Source: Erinaceus europaeus (Eukaryota > Chordata > Mammalia > Eulipotyphla > Erinaceidae). Taken from it: a stretch of DNA of 64,000 nt. Location: assembly GCF_950295315.1 (NCBI RefSeq), contig NC_080172.1:75877577-75941576 (forward strand), given 5' to 3'. Both the position numbers and the translations under genes were made by a program. Shown here in pieces: positions 53,433-63,785 of the stretch. Positions within the stretch are counted from its first letter, which is position 1. Each line of letters opens with the position of its first letter. The notes beneath the pieces are model-generated. The model was not told where the DNA came from, made no database searches, and worked only from the letters and a program-made list of their open reading frames with translations.

Positions 53433-54002
53433 AAATGGACATAAATTCCCTAGTGAAGCACTGGTGTTTAAGAAAAATCAACACACTAATTAACGTAAAT
53501 GCTCAATATATGGAGTCAAACAAATAAATGAGCTAAGGATCAATGTGGCATTCTTTTACCAGGGGATAGATACAATAGAAGAAACCTCTCCCTTCTTTGC
53601 CTGATAGTTTCACAGATTACTGACCCTCCCCCCACCCCCAAAAGAAAACAACCAGCTCAAACAAGCAGAAGCCAATCATACCCATTTACAAACTCAAAAG
53701 AGATTTTACAACCATAAGGCTTACTTCCCAGGTGCCTGATGAGTAGAAAGAAAAAAAAAAATCAATTATTCTAAAGTATTCTGAAGCAGACCTGATGAGG
53801 CAACCACACAAAATTTCATTTTAGCAATGAAATGAAATATAAGGAGATGTAGTCGTGATTTATAGAGAATCTGGTGTTGCTATGAAATTGAAGGGATGTA
53901 GGTCAAAATCTTATAGTAAAAAAATGCAATTATGCTTCCTTTTGAAGGACTTGATATAGGAAGTTGGCTTCAAACAATTCTCAAATTAGAGTTGATATTA
54001 AG
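53433..54002. other. Unassigned intronic DNA
   Basis: AT-rich, with an A run near 53751. Nothing recognised. Confidence 0.4.
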
Positions 54003-54165
54003 AAAAGGTGGGCTAGGGAAATAGCATAAAGATGACTTTTATGCCCAAGACTCTGAAGTTCCAGATTTAATCTTCAGCACCACCATAAACCAGAGCTGAG
54101 CACTGCTCTGGTCTCTCTCTGTATCTCTTTCATTAAAAATAAGTAAAAACATTTTTCTTAAGTTT
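54003..54165 (+). mobile_element. SINE D
   Basis: GGGCTAGGGAAATAGCATAA head, CCAGATTTAATCTTCAGC, CATAAACCAGAGCTGAGC, CTTTCATTAAAAATAAG tail. Confidence 0.82.
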
Positions 54166-54494
54166 TTTTTTTTTAGTTATTATAGTTTCTACATTGTAGC
54201 TGTATTCTTTTTAAAATAACTGTCCTTGTCTTTGAAAGGTATATCTAACTACAGCAGATGAAACAAAATGAGGCCTTAGATTTCTTTCATAATACCAGGA
54301 AAGTAGGTGGGGAGTTCAGACCTAGCAGAAGTGGCCAACACTAGGCCCTAAAAATTGGGTGATGGGACCTTGGAAGGCAACTCAACAGTCTGCTCTACTT
54401 TGCACGTTTGACACTGCCCCTAGTAAACAGATTTTCTGTAAAAGCCCTTGATGACATGCATGCACTCATGAATTGTAATAGTCAAAGCAGTTAC
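54166..54494. other. Intron sequence next to BCAR3 donor
   Basis: About 330 bp of unique DNA just downstream of the exon donor on the gene strand. Confidence 0.5.
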
Positions 54495-54811
54495 CTGAAA
54501 GTGAAGGTATCGGCTTTCCAGTCTTGTGGCGAGTGCTCCTGGATGACATCCTGGGTCAGTGGGGAGTTGTGCCGTGGTGATCTGGAATGGGGGAGGGTCC
54601 CCACGTGACCGAAGCTATCACAGGACCTTATGGGCGGAGGGCCTTTTTTCTTCCGGGGAAGGGTGCCGTGTATAGACACGTCTTGATAGGCATCTGCTCT
54701 ACGCTCAGCGAGAGGTGACTTGCTGCTCAGAAGGTCCATGGACGAGGCCAGCGGAAACTGGTGATTCACAGGCATGTTTCTGGGAAGGCTGGCAAATTTT
54801 CCTGCAGCCAT
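54495..54811 (-). CDS. BCAR3: BCAR3 first coding exon (N-terminal part, partial CDS)
   Basis: BCAR3 is a cytoplasmic adaptor of the NSP family. It has an N-terminal SH2 domain and a C-terminal Cdc25-like domain that binds p130Cas/BCAR1 in integrin and growth-factor signalling. This exon encodes residues 1-105 plus two bases of codon 106, upstream of the SH2 domain. It begins MAAGKFASLPRNMPVNHQF and contains the basic-proline stretch TLPRKKKGPPPIRS, both matching the BCAR3 N-terminus as I remember it. The exon starts at 54822 after a minus-strand acceptor (ttttccccatag), leaving 11 noncoding or upstream bases. The ATG at 54811 has A at -3 and G at +4, a strong Kozak context. It ends TTTCAG|gtaact at 54495 (phase 2), and the next codon is completed by the exon at 16249. 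The frame is intact, with no repeat inside. Upstream exons lie outside the window or were not recognised. Identification is from recalled protein sequence, not a search. Confidence 0.92.
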
Positions 54812-54994
54812 GATTCTCAAACCTATGGGGAAAAGAGTGAAGGTATAAATCTAAGATAAGCACAGACTTCTTGCTTACAAGAGGAAATGGAAATACACAG
54901 CGCAACAAAAGGAAACATTTGTGGAGTATAAAAAGATAAACATTTAATGGTATCACTAGTGAGAAGCAATATGGATAGGATGTTTTATCTCCAG

Positions 54995-55205
54995 GGGCCA
55001 GGCAGTGGTGTATCTGGTTAAGCGCTCACATTACAGTGCACAAGGTCCCAGGTTCAAGCCCCTGGTCCCCGCCTGTAGGGGGAAAGCTTTACAAGTGGTG
55101 AAGTAGGGCTGCAGGTGTCTCTCTGTCTTCCTCTCCCTCTCTATCTCCTCAACTCCTCTCAATTTCTATTTTTATCCAATAATAAATAAATATTAAAAAA
55201 CAAGC
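54995..55205 (+). mobile_element. SINE B
   Basis: GGGGCCAGGCAGTGGTGTATC head, GGTTCAAGCCCCTGG, ATCCAATAATAAATAAATA tail. Confidence 0.9.
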
Positions 55206-55834
55206 AAAAAAAAAGTTTCATCTCCTTTCTGATCCTACAGAGGCCTGGATGGGCAGCAGATCCACCCATAGAAAAGGGCAAACACTCTTCAGAGACTTGA
55301 CAGGCATATGAGCCATTTTATTATTTCAGATGACTAAAGCAGATAGAAAAGCCGGACTAGCAAAAATAGATTACTGAGGAAGGACCCAAGCTTTCAGCTA
55401 CAAATGCAATAGAGGAAAATATTATAAATATGTTAGACAATTAGCTCACATATTCCCATCCTGCTGTAAATGATAAGAACAGATGGAGATGACTGGAATT
55501 CCTTAGCTGCTGGAAGACTTTCAGTGCCAGAGAAACTCCACAGTTGTGCTATCCAGTGTGGTGGGGCTGTTTTACTTTCTAGCAGAGATCTGGTGCTGAT
55601 AAATCAATGTTCTCTAATTAATGATGATGGCCAGGGTCAGAGGTCAAGAGGTGGACCAGCCCTCCCTATACCAGTGGGCTTAAATGTAGAGGAAAGCCAC
55701 TGGGATGGGAGTTCCAAGTACAGTGTCCCCCAGAGACTGCCACCTAGAGAGTTCAGCAATGCACATGGGTGCCTGGATAATCAGGGAAGAGAATTCGGGG
55801 AACAAGGAGAAGAGCATGGAAAGAAATAAAAACT
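55206..55834. other. Unassigned unique DNA upstream of the BCAR3 exon
   Basis: About 630 bp. 55440-55640 contains AT-rich TCTCTAATTAATGATG-type motifs. No splice-bounded frame. Confidence 0.4.
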
Positions 55835-56100
55835 AGGGGGCTGGGCAGTAGCACACTGGGTTAAGTGCATATCGTGCAAAGCACAAAGACCAGTATAAGG
55901 ATCCAGGTTCAAGTCCCTGGCTCCCCACCTGCAAGGGGGGTTGCTTTGCAAATGGGGAAGCAAGTCTGCAGGTGTCTATCTTTCGCTCCCCCTCTGTCCT
56001 ATGCAACAACAGGGAAAAAAATGGCCACCAGGAGCAGTGGATTTGTAGTGCAGGCACCAAGCCCCATCGATAATTCTGGAGGCAAAAAAAAAAAAAGAAA
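55835..56100 (+). mobile_element. SINE A, long 3' module, short body
   Basis: GGGCTGGGCAGTAGCACACTG head, abbreviated body, GGAGCAGTGGATTTGTAGTG module, poly(A). Confidence 0.9.
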
Positions 56101-56196
56101 GAAAGAAAAAGAAATGAAAACTAGTATATATGCTGCATGCAAAAATTAGCCCCAACAACCGTTCCCAGCTATGACCACTAGTGGAAATGTGGACCC

Positions 56197-56465
56197 TGAG
56201 GAGCTGGATGGCAATGCACCCAGTAGAGTGTACACATTATCAAGCACAAGGACCTGGGTTCAATCCCTGGTCCCCACCTGCAGGAGGAAGTTTCATGAGC
56301 AGCAAATCTGGGGTGCAGGTCTCTCTCTCTCTCCCCCTCTATGTCTCCTACTCCCCTCTCAATTTTTCTCTGTCCTATCAAATAAGAAAAGTAAAATATT
56401 TAAAAAGGGGGTAAAAGATCACCTGGAGCTGTGGACTCGTTGTGCAGGCAAAATAAAGTTAATTA
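56197..56465 (+). mobile_element. SINE B, long form
   Basis: GGAGCTGGATGGCAATGCACC head, GGTTCAATCCCTGGTCC, CT body, then GCTGTGGACTCGTTGTGCAGG. Confidence 0.8.
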
Positions 56466-56525
56466 ATTCCATGTGAACACTGAGCAGGACAGCAACCCAA
56501 ACCACCCCCTCACAAAATAAACTTG

Positions 56526-56805
56526 TGGGGGCCAGGAAGTGGTGCACCCAGAACACACACATGACTATATGTGAAGACCTGGGTTCAAACCCCTACCCCC
56601 CCCCCCTGCAGGGAGGAAATTTCAATTTCACAAGTGTTGAAGCAGTGCTACAGGTATCTTTCTTTCTCTCTCCCTATCTATCTCCCCCTTTGCCACTCAA
56701 TTTCTTTCTGTCTCTATATAAAAAAGGGGGGGTTTCTAGGAGCAGTGGATTCATCATGCAGACACTGAGCTCTAGCAGTAAGTATGGAGGCAAAAAAAAA
56801 AAGCA
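56526..56805 (+). mobile_element. SINE B, long form
   Basis: GGGGGCCAGGAAGTGGTGCAC head, C run at box B, GGAGCAGTGGATTCATCATGC module, GGAGGCAAAAAAAAAAAG. Confidence 0.82.
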
Positions 56806-56864
56806 GATTTATTAATTAATTAAACTGTGACTTTGACCCAAGCCAAATTACAAAAGAAAATTTT

Positions 56865-56902
56865 CAACAAGGGCAACAAAAGGGAAAAAATAAATTAAAA
56901 AA
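56865..56902 (+). mobile_element. 38-bp 3' stub of SINE A
   Basis: CAACAAGGGCAACAAAAGGG followed by an A-rich tail, the last part of a family A element only. AAAATTTT borders both sides (56857-56864, 56903-56910), a short possible TSD. Confidence 0.6.
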
Positions 56903-56910
56903 AAAATTTT

Positions 56911-57685
56911 AAGGTCACCAAACAGAAAAAGAAACATAAGCCTAAATAAAAATTCAGGCTAGTCTCTGATTCTAGAAGCTGTCACAGCATCAGAGTAGTC
57001 TGGGCAGACAGCAGCATAGCTAAGCCCCATGCACTGGCCATCCCTGGGGTTGGAGAAGAGACTATCTCTTAGCTCTGCAGGCTGTTCTCATCCTGCAGAA
57101 TCCCCTCCCAACAGACCACCCTTCCATAAACGGAATTGAAGTCAGTCCCACAAAGGAATTGGGACTGATGATGCGGCTGGTACAATCAAGAATACAGCCC
57201 TCCTGAAGCTCACAATGCAGGAGTACTGTAATGAGTAGAGTGCAGCCCAGATAAAGCCAGCAGACTGTGTGAAGGACCTAGCAACAACACAAAACAAGTG
57301 ATTCACTGCTTCTAAGTATAACTGGGAGAAATGCATGAGTATTGGGGGTTGGGTAGAAAAAGACCCTTCATTCCAGGCATATAATATTAACTCTGTTCTC
57401 AGTTCCTTTGCCAAACTTGGGCGCTGACTCTGCTCATGGTGAGCATTTTGACTAGTGGTAATTCTGGGGCTTGTCTGCTCCATGTTTAAATGGGACCACA
57501 CAGAAGGCCTTGCTCACAGTGAGTGCAGAACAATAGAACTGTGAGTCCCCACGTGGGCCCCTCCTGGGTCTGGCCAGTACCTGGCACACTGTCAGCACAG
57601 CTTAACATTAATCACCGTTATTAAAAAAAGAACCAAGTTCTCCCTGGCCTTCCCTCCTAACCATCACTAACAGAATTAGCTAAAA
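56911..57685. other. Unassigned intronic DNA
   Basis: About 775 bp. No repeat or exon recognised. Confidence 0.4.
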
Positions 57686-57735
57686 TTCCCTCTCTTTCTC
57701 CTTCTCCCTCTTCCTCTCCCTCTCCCTCTCCCTCT

Positions 57736-57793
<58 letters not shown>
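57686..57793. repeat. (CTCTTC)n / (CT)n / (CA)n compound microsatellite
   Basis: Pyrimidine hexamer-like units (57686-57755), then CA repeats to 57793. Confidence 0.96.
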
Positions 57794-57794
<1 letters not shown>

Positions 57795-58238
57795 GTGGAC
57801 TCACCTGCTCAAGCTATCTGCACTTCTTTCATAGACAAATCTGTATCATTTCAAGGAACTTCAGGGAGGTCCAGAGGCACTCCAGAGAACTCTCTTGTGC
57901 AAAACACCATACATACTATTATGAAACTACTTCCAGGCTATGATGGGCAGAAGTTATCCTGGCTCCAGTGTCTGGAGCAGCCTGTCTCCTCTCTGCTCAT
58001 CCAAAATCTAACTAGATTTCAAGATTGAGTCAATGTGCTCTAGACAAGTTACCACACCTCAGCTTATTCCCTAACATCAACAGACATTAATACATGCCTT
58101 CCCACCTTCAACTATGCCTACTCTGTGAAAGATTCTGGAAGAAATAGAAGAGGCCCAAGCCCTGATTCTCACCATGAATTTCCAGGGGGAAAATAATGTA
58201 ACTCATCAATAGAGACTCTTCACAAGTTGGAGGGAAGA
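57794..58238. other. Unassigned intronic DNA
   Basis: Nothing recognised. Confidence 0.4.
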
Positions 58239-58250
58239 ACGATTAATCTT

Positions 58251-58532
58251 TTTTTTTTAAATATATTTTCCCTTTTGCTGCCCTTATTTTTTATTGTTGT
58301 AGTTATTGTTGTTATTGATGTCGTTGTTGTTAGATAGGACAGAGAGAAATGGAGAGAGGAGGGGAAGACAGAGAGGGAGAAGAGAAAGACAGATACCTGC
58401 AGACCTGCTTCACCACCTGTGAAGCGACTCCCCTGCAGGTGGGGAGCTGGGGGCTCGAACCAGGATCCTTACACTGGTCCTTGTGCTTTGCACCATGTGC
58501 ACTTAACCCGCTGCGCTACTGCCCAACTCCCC
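58251..58532 (-). mobile_element. SINE A
   Basis: T run to GCGCTACTGCCCAACTCC. 12-bp TSD ACGATTAATCTT / ACGGTTAATCTT at 58239-58250 and 58533-58544. Confidence 0.95.
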
Positions 58533-58544
58533 ACGGTTAATCTT

Positions 58545-59280
58545 AAAAAGGAGATTGTGAAGGTCCTCAGAGAGGGCATCACAGTAAAGGCTTGAAAGGT
58601 TGAGCATCACAGAGGAAAGTGTCCAAGAGAACAGTCCATCAACACCAGGGGAATGCCTCCATAGCCAGGTTATGGCTGTGTTGAGGCCTGAGTCAGAGAC
58701 TTTCCTAGAAGGAACTCAGCTTTAGAGTCAGGATCAGGAGGGCTTGAAAGTTGTGTCAAGGGGTCTGGAATTGACTCTAATGTGCTAGGGAAGACCTGAG
58801 AAGGACAACAGGACCCAGTCCTGTTGAAAAAGAGAAGGGGGAGGGGGCAGAGAGGTCAGCCGGGGTGATTTCTGAAGAAAAGAATGAACCTAATCTGGAG
58901 CAATGGCTGAGGGAGGGGAAGAATGGACAGGGTGAACTAGGACTTCAGGGTCTCTGGCTGGGAGGAAGGCAACCACAGCTCTGGTAGGGTAGGGTGACTG
59001 TAACATGCAAGTTGGATAAAATGAAGACTCATGGGGAGGGATTGTACTGAGCTGCTGTATGTGAGGTACCAGAGAGACAGTTCATCTAGGAGGCGATATG
59101 CATATGTGCAGTTAGAAGCCAGATCAGTAAGAGTCATCAACCTAAAGGGAATTGTTATACCAGAGAGCAGAGCCCTTAGCTTGTTATCAGATGTGGTAAC
59201 AGACATGGAAATGCCTCTTAAGCTGTTAGGAACCATGCAATATGCATGAACTATATGCTTTCTCTACTCGTTGCTGCTTT
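58545..59280. other. Probable old dispersed repeat, unassigned
   Basis: Purine-rich text (AGAGAGGGCATCACAGTAAAG, GGCTTGAAAGGTTGAGCAT) resembles old mammalian repeats. No exon. Confidence 0.4.
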
Positions 59281-59293
59281 AAGACTATAGGGG

Positions 59294-59571
59294 CCTGGAG
59301 TCCGATGGTAGCTCAGTGGGTTAAGTGCACATGATATAAAGTGCAAGGACTGGAGGAAGGATCCTGGTTCGAGCCTCCAGCTCCCCACCTGCAGGGGTGT
59401 TGCTTCACAAGTGGTGAAGCAGGTCTGCAGGTGTCTATCTCTCCCCCTCTATCGTCCCCTCCTCTCTCCATTTCTCTCTGTCCTATCTAACAACAACGAC
59501 ATCAATAACAGTAAAAACCGGGCAACACAAGGGAAAATAAATAAATAAATATAAAAAAATAAAATAAAATA
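59294..59571 (+). mobile_element. SINE A, first of a tandem pair
   Basis: GGAGTCCGATGGTAGCTCAG head to AATAAATAAATATAAAAAAA. AAGACTATAGGGG precedes it (59281-59293). Confidence 0.92.
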
Positions 59572-59870
59572 GGGAGTCGCTGTAGCATAGCAGGTTAAGC
59601 ACAGGTGGCGCAAAGCACAAGGACTAGCATGAGGATCCCAGTTCGAGCCCTGACTCCCCACCTGCAGGGGAGTCGCTTCACAAGCAGTGAAGCAGGTCTG
59701 CAGGTGTCTATCTTTCTCTCCCCCTCTCTGTCTTCCCCACCTCTCTCCATTTCTCTCTGTCCTATCCAACAACTACGACAACAATAATAACTACAACAAT
59801 AAAACAAGGGCAACAAAAGGGGATAAATAAATAAAATAAAAAAATAAAAAATAAATTAAATAAAATAAAA
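59572..59870 (+). mobile_element. SINE A, second of a tandem pair
   Basis: GGAGTCGCTGTAGCATAGC head to a long A/T tail, followed by AAGACTACAGGG (59871-59882), which pairs with the sequence before the first SINE. Confidence 0.92.
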
Positions 59871-59882
59871 AAGACTACAGGG

Positions 59883-60355
59883 ACCAAAGTAAGGAAGGAA
59901 TTATAAAAATAAATAGCAGTAGTTCTCAGCACAGTCACTCATAAGACTTCTCTGGGAAATCTATGAAATCCCAACACCCATGTCTTAACCCTGACCAATG
60001 AAATCAGAGCTTCCCAGTATTGCCTAATGTGGAGTTAAAGTTGACCACAGAGTCTCTGATACAGAGCAATATCCACTCAGATTTATCTGAGTAAAAGAGG
60101 AAACGCCATTCAGTCAGTAAAAACATTCATTCATTCTACTAAACACACATTTATGAAGGCTCTCCTACAAGGTAGGTATTGTGCTGGGTGGTAGAGACAG
60201 TATCATGACTACCCTCATGAAGTTGATGTTGGTATGGGAGAAGCCTAAGTGTTGGTGATTTCTGGTGTGGGGACCAGTATCTAGATTAATCTAGCAGCTT
60301 CCTAAGGAAGGGATACTGATCTGAAGGATGTGAAAGAGCTTAATAACTGGAGAGA
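59883..60355 (-). mobile_element. Intronic DNA with ancient SINE/LINE remnant
   Basis: 60118-60240 (CATTCATTCTACTAAACAC, AGGTAGGTATTGTGCTGGG) resembles an old mammalian repeat that begins with ATTCA units. Family and strand uncertain. Confidence 0.4.
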
Positions 60356-60514
60356 GGGGGCCTAGTGGTGGTATATCTGGTTAAGCACACATATTACCAA
60401 GTGCAAGAACACAAATCCAAGCCCCCAGTCCCCACCTGCAGTGAAGCAGGCCTGCAGGTGTCTTTCTTTCTCCCTATTTCCCCCTCCTCTCTCAATTTCT
60501 CAGTCCTATCCAAT

Positions 60515-60561
<47 letters not shown>

Positions 60562-60632
60562 GAGGAAAAAAAAAGGACACCAGGAGTGGTACCAAGTCCC
60601 AGAGATATCTCTGGTGGCAATATAAAAAATAA
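60356..60632 (+). mobile_element. SINE B, long form with GAAA expansion
   Basis: GGGGGCCTAGTGGTGGTATATC head, CT body, (GAAA)n, then ACACCAGGAGTGGTACCAAG and CTGGTGGCAATATAAAAAAT. Confidence 0.82.
60517..60562. repeat. (GAAA)n microsatellite
   Basis: About 11 GAAA units inside a SINE. Confidence 0.97.
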
Positions 60633-60636
60633 GAAA

Positions 60637-60845
60637 AAAAAGCCAAATAGTGGCACATCTGGTTGAGCACACACATTACAGTACACAAGGATCTAGGTTC
60701 AAGCCTCTGGTCCCCACCCATAGGGGGAAAGCTTCATGAGTGGTGAAGCAAGCTGCAGGTGTCTGTCTCTCTCCCTATCTCCCCCTCCCCTCTCAATTTC
60801 TGACTGTCTTTATCCAATAATTAATTAATTAAAATATGTAAAAAA
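60637..60845 (+). mobile_element. SINE B
   Basis: AAGCCAAATAGTGGCACATC head, GGTTCAAGCCTCTGG, ATCCAATAATTAATTAATT tail. Confidence 0.87.
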
Positions 60846-60852
60846 GAAAAAA

Positions 60853-60978
60853 GCTAGGGTGGGGGTATAGCATAATGGTTATGCAAAGAGGCTTTCATAC
60901 CTGAAGCTCTCAGGTCCCAGATTTAATCCACACACTGCCATAAGCCAGAGCTGAGCAGTGCTCTGGTTAAAAAAAAAA
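60853..60978 (+). mobile_element. SINE D, good copy
   Basis: GCATAATGGTTATGCAAAGA head, GGTCCCAGATTTAATCC, CCATAAGCCAGAGCTGAGC, poly(A). Confidence 0.88.
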
Positions 60979-61199
60979 TCTGGAGGAAGATTATGCAAGT
61001 TAATGATAATTCTCAACTACAGAGAAATGGGAAATACTTAGGCTGGCCTCTCCTCTACAACTCACTGTCTCCATAAAAATACTGCTTTAGTCTATACCTA
61101 GTAACTTGGCATGGCTGGCTTAATCATGGCCCTATGCAGGTTTGACAGCAGCGAGGGTAGAGCCAGACCAGAGACAAAACTTCAAAAAACAAAAACTAA

Positions 61200-61400
61200 A
61201 AATGGGGCAAGAAATAGAGAAACTCCATGTTTCTTTGCCATGTGTGTAACCCAAGTTTGATCCCAGTTCCCACCACAATGAATGAAGCTTTGGTTTTATG
61301 GTTACCTTCCCCTCAATTTCTGTCTTTCTAACTGAAAAAGTTGGCCTGGATTGGTAAAGTCCTAGTGACAGAAGAAAGAAAAAGAGAGAGAGAGAAATGA
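61200..61400 (+). mobile_element. SINE E-like, diverged
   Basis: GGGCAAGAAATAGAGAAAC, TTTGCCATGTGTGTAACCC, TTTGATCCCAGTTCCC, ACAATGAATGAAGC, and a GAGA tail. Confidence 0.55.
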
Positions 61401-62029
61401 AGTGTAGAGGGGGTATTATTCTAGGTGAAAGGAGCTCATTTGTAGTTTTTTAGCTCATTCTATTTGTTATTTGATTTTACTTTAAATGTTTTTCATAAAG
61501 AAACTGTCTACCATATCTGAGCACTAAGTAGATAAAAATCTGAGAATTATGCCCTTTCATTCTTTTAAATAAGGGAAATGTTAATTAATTAAATATCTAT
61601 TATCTGAGAGCTTACAGTATACCAGGGCTGAGAATCAAATAAACTAGACAAGATCTTGCTCTCAAAAGGCTACCTATATTGTGATGGAAGCGTCTGACCA
61701 ATAGACAAAAACTGGATAACATTACAACTTTAAATTCACTAAAGGACAGATAATAGAATGGAATGACAATGTATTGATGAGGGTAAAAGGCTACTTTAGG
61801 TTACAGTGGTCTGAGAAGGAGACCTGGAAAAAAAAAGAAACCATTCAAAAGAATATTGGACAGGAGTTTCTGGTTGGGGATTTAGCAAATGTGAAGGCCT
61901 AGAGGTGGCAACACAAGGTCGGAAGAGGACAGTAGACACTAAACATGAGTTTCCAGACTCTTCCTCAGGTTTTCTCCACTTGGAGATGTCTCTGTCTCGA
62001 TATCCCAAGTCATTTTGTACTCCTAACAT
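61401..62029. other. Old dispersed repeat remnants
   Basis: 61590-61950 (TATACCAGGGCTGAGAATC, GAGAAGGAGACCTGG, AAATGTGAAGGCCTAGAGG) resembles an old mammalian repeat. Confidence 0.42.
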
Positions 62030-62043
62030 ACCCACTTGATTTT

Positions 62044-62312
62044 ATTTATAAAGATTTTCTTTTTCCCCTTTTGCTGCCCTTGTAGTTATTATTGTTGTTA
62101 TTGATGTCGTCATCGTCGGATAGGACATAGAAAAATGGAGAGAGGAGGGGAAGACAGAGAGGGGGAGAGAAAGACACCTGCAGACCTGCTTCACTGCTTG
62201 TGAAGCGACTCCCCTGCAGGTGGGAAGCCGGGGGCTCAAACCTTGATTCTTACGCTGGTCCTTGCGCTTGGTGCCACCTGTGCTTAACTCTCTGCACTAC
62301 CTCCCGACTCCC
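62044..62312 (-). mobile_element. SINE A
   Basis: Inverted element ending GCACTACCTCCCGACTCCC. TSD ACCCACTTGATTT / ACCCACCTGATTT at about 62030-62043 and 62313-62325. Confidence 0.94.
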
Positions 62313-62325
62313 ACCCACCTGATTT

Positions 62326-62689
62326 TTAAAAATCAAATAAGGTATGACTCTGCACCTAGCTTTTGGATTCAGACCTTTACAGGTTCCAATTTCTACTCTG
62401 TCACTGACTTACTTGGCACAAGTTAACTCAACCTCTGACAGCTTCTCATTTTGGAGAAAAAAAAAAAAAAGCTAATACCTATTCCATGGGGATGTTGTGA
62501 AAAAATGTAATTGTCTGTAGAAAGCCTTTGACATAACAGCAAGTGCTTAATAAACAGTAAATCTCCTCTAAGCAAGGCAGAGACCATGTCTAACCTAGTT
62601 GTCATCATATTCCTATTACAAGAGTTCACAAATGAAGTAACTTCTGAGGACGATTGCAGCCACTAAGGATGCAGAGATACATATATCAA
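62326..62689. other. Unassigned intronic DNA
   Basis: 62390-62560 vaguely MIR-like (CACTGACTTACTTGGCACAAG, GAGAAAAA, GGGGATGTTGTG). Otherwise nothing recognised. Confidence 0.4.
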
Positions 62690-62815
62690 AAGAGGAGGGG
62701 AGAGAACCAAATCACCACTCTGACACATATCATTCCTGGAATGAACAAAGGACTTCATGCCCAAGTCCAACACTGTAGCCACTGTACTAGCTCTTGGGTC
62801 ATAAGATGGGAGATG
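62690..62815 (-). mobile_element. SINE C
   Basis: CAAATCACCACTCTGACACAT, ACTTCATGCCCAAGTCC, CTGTACTAGCTCTTGGGTC. Confidence 0.72.
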
Positions 62816-62855
62816 TTTTAACCTCAAGCAACAGACAAATACACCAAACTAGCAG

Positions 62856-62856
62856 G

Positions 62857-62905
<49 letters not shown>
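62856..62905. repeat. (CA)n microsatellite
   Basis: About 24 CA units. Confidence 0.98.
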
Positions 62906-62906
<1 letters not shown>

Positions 62907-63654
62907 GCAAGAGAGACCATATGTAGTCTTTAATTGAAATATCCAGGTGAGACTTTGGCCATTTTATTTCACCACATGCTCCTGTGCATGTAAACTAACA
63001 GTGTCTTGGATCAGTCTAATGTCAAATCTTGAAATTTATACAAAGGCCAATGACTCCATATCTTAATATGAAAATAGGAGACTTGTGAACATTCGAAGAA
63101 CTTAAATCTCTCAGAGAAGAGCCTGGCAAATTCCTTACCCATATACTACCTGCCTAGCCCTGGCCAGCAGCTGTGCTCTGAAATACTTGCAAACAAAGCA
63201 AAACACCTGCTTTACAAAGTTGTCTCAAAGAAGCTGATGATCACACAGAAGGGGAGGCTGAGATAAACAGCCTACTTGCTTGTTTTGTTTCTGAAATGAG
63301 ATATTTGACTCTTGGGAATTAGGAGAGCTGACCCCACCAGTAGAAAATCTGCTATAACATTAAACTGGCCCAAAACTTACTACTGTTGTCCCATGGGACT
63401 AGTTTTAGGACACCTTCATATATATATATATATATCACCCCCCAATCTGATGTTCCAATCTCTCATAGTCATCCTTTTCTCTTCCATTCAGTATTAGTGA
63501 TTGGCTGACTTAATGAACTGAGCAGCTCAAGCCATATAGTTCTCAAGGATCAGCTAAATTTTCAAGTTAAACTCAATATAGCAACCTGGCTAGCATGGGC
63601 TTGGAGAATTTTCTATTGTATTTTCAACTCTGTAATAGTAATTGCTCAGGCAAG
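62906..63654. other. Unassigned intronic DNA
   Basis: A (TA)n tract lies at 63418-63435. Nothing else recognised. Confidence 0.4.
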
Positions 63655-63785
63655 CAAAATAATTCACTTGGATAGTGTGCTGCTTTGTAATGCAAGGTTC
63701 AAGCCCCACCCCCATAGCACTGAAGGAAGCTTAGTGGTTTAGTTCCTTTCACTCTGCCTCTTCATCTTAAAAAAAAAAAAGGAAT
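63655..63785 (+). mobile_element. SINE E, good copy
   Basis: AAAATAATTCACTTGGATAG, TGTGCTGCTTTGTAATGC, GGTTCAAGCCCCACCCCC, CACTGAAGGAAGCTTAGTGG, poly(A). Confidence 0.82.

Larger units (their letters stand above)
16250..54494 (-). other. BCAR3: BCAR3 intron between first and second coding exons
   Basis: An intron of about 38.2 kb, starting gtaact and ending ttttcag on the minus strand. It holds most of the SINEs, the 1.2-kb Vingi fragment, the L1 remnants and the inverted duplication described below. No further exon with both splice sites and a recognisable peptide was seen inside it. Noncoding alternative first exons cannot be excluded. Confidence 0.85.

Noticed and set aside
55470..55829. 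119-codon plus-strand frame upstream of the BCAR3 exon
   Set aside because: Antisense to the gene, no splice signals or recognised domain.
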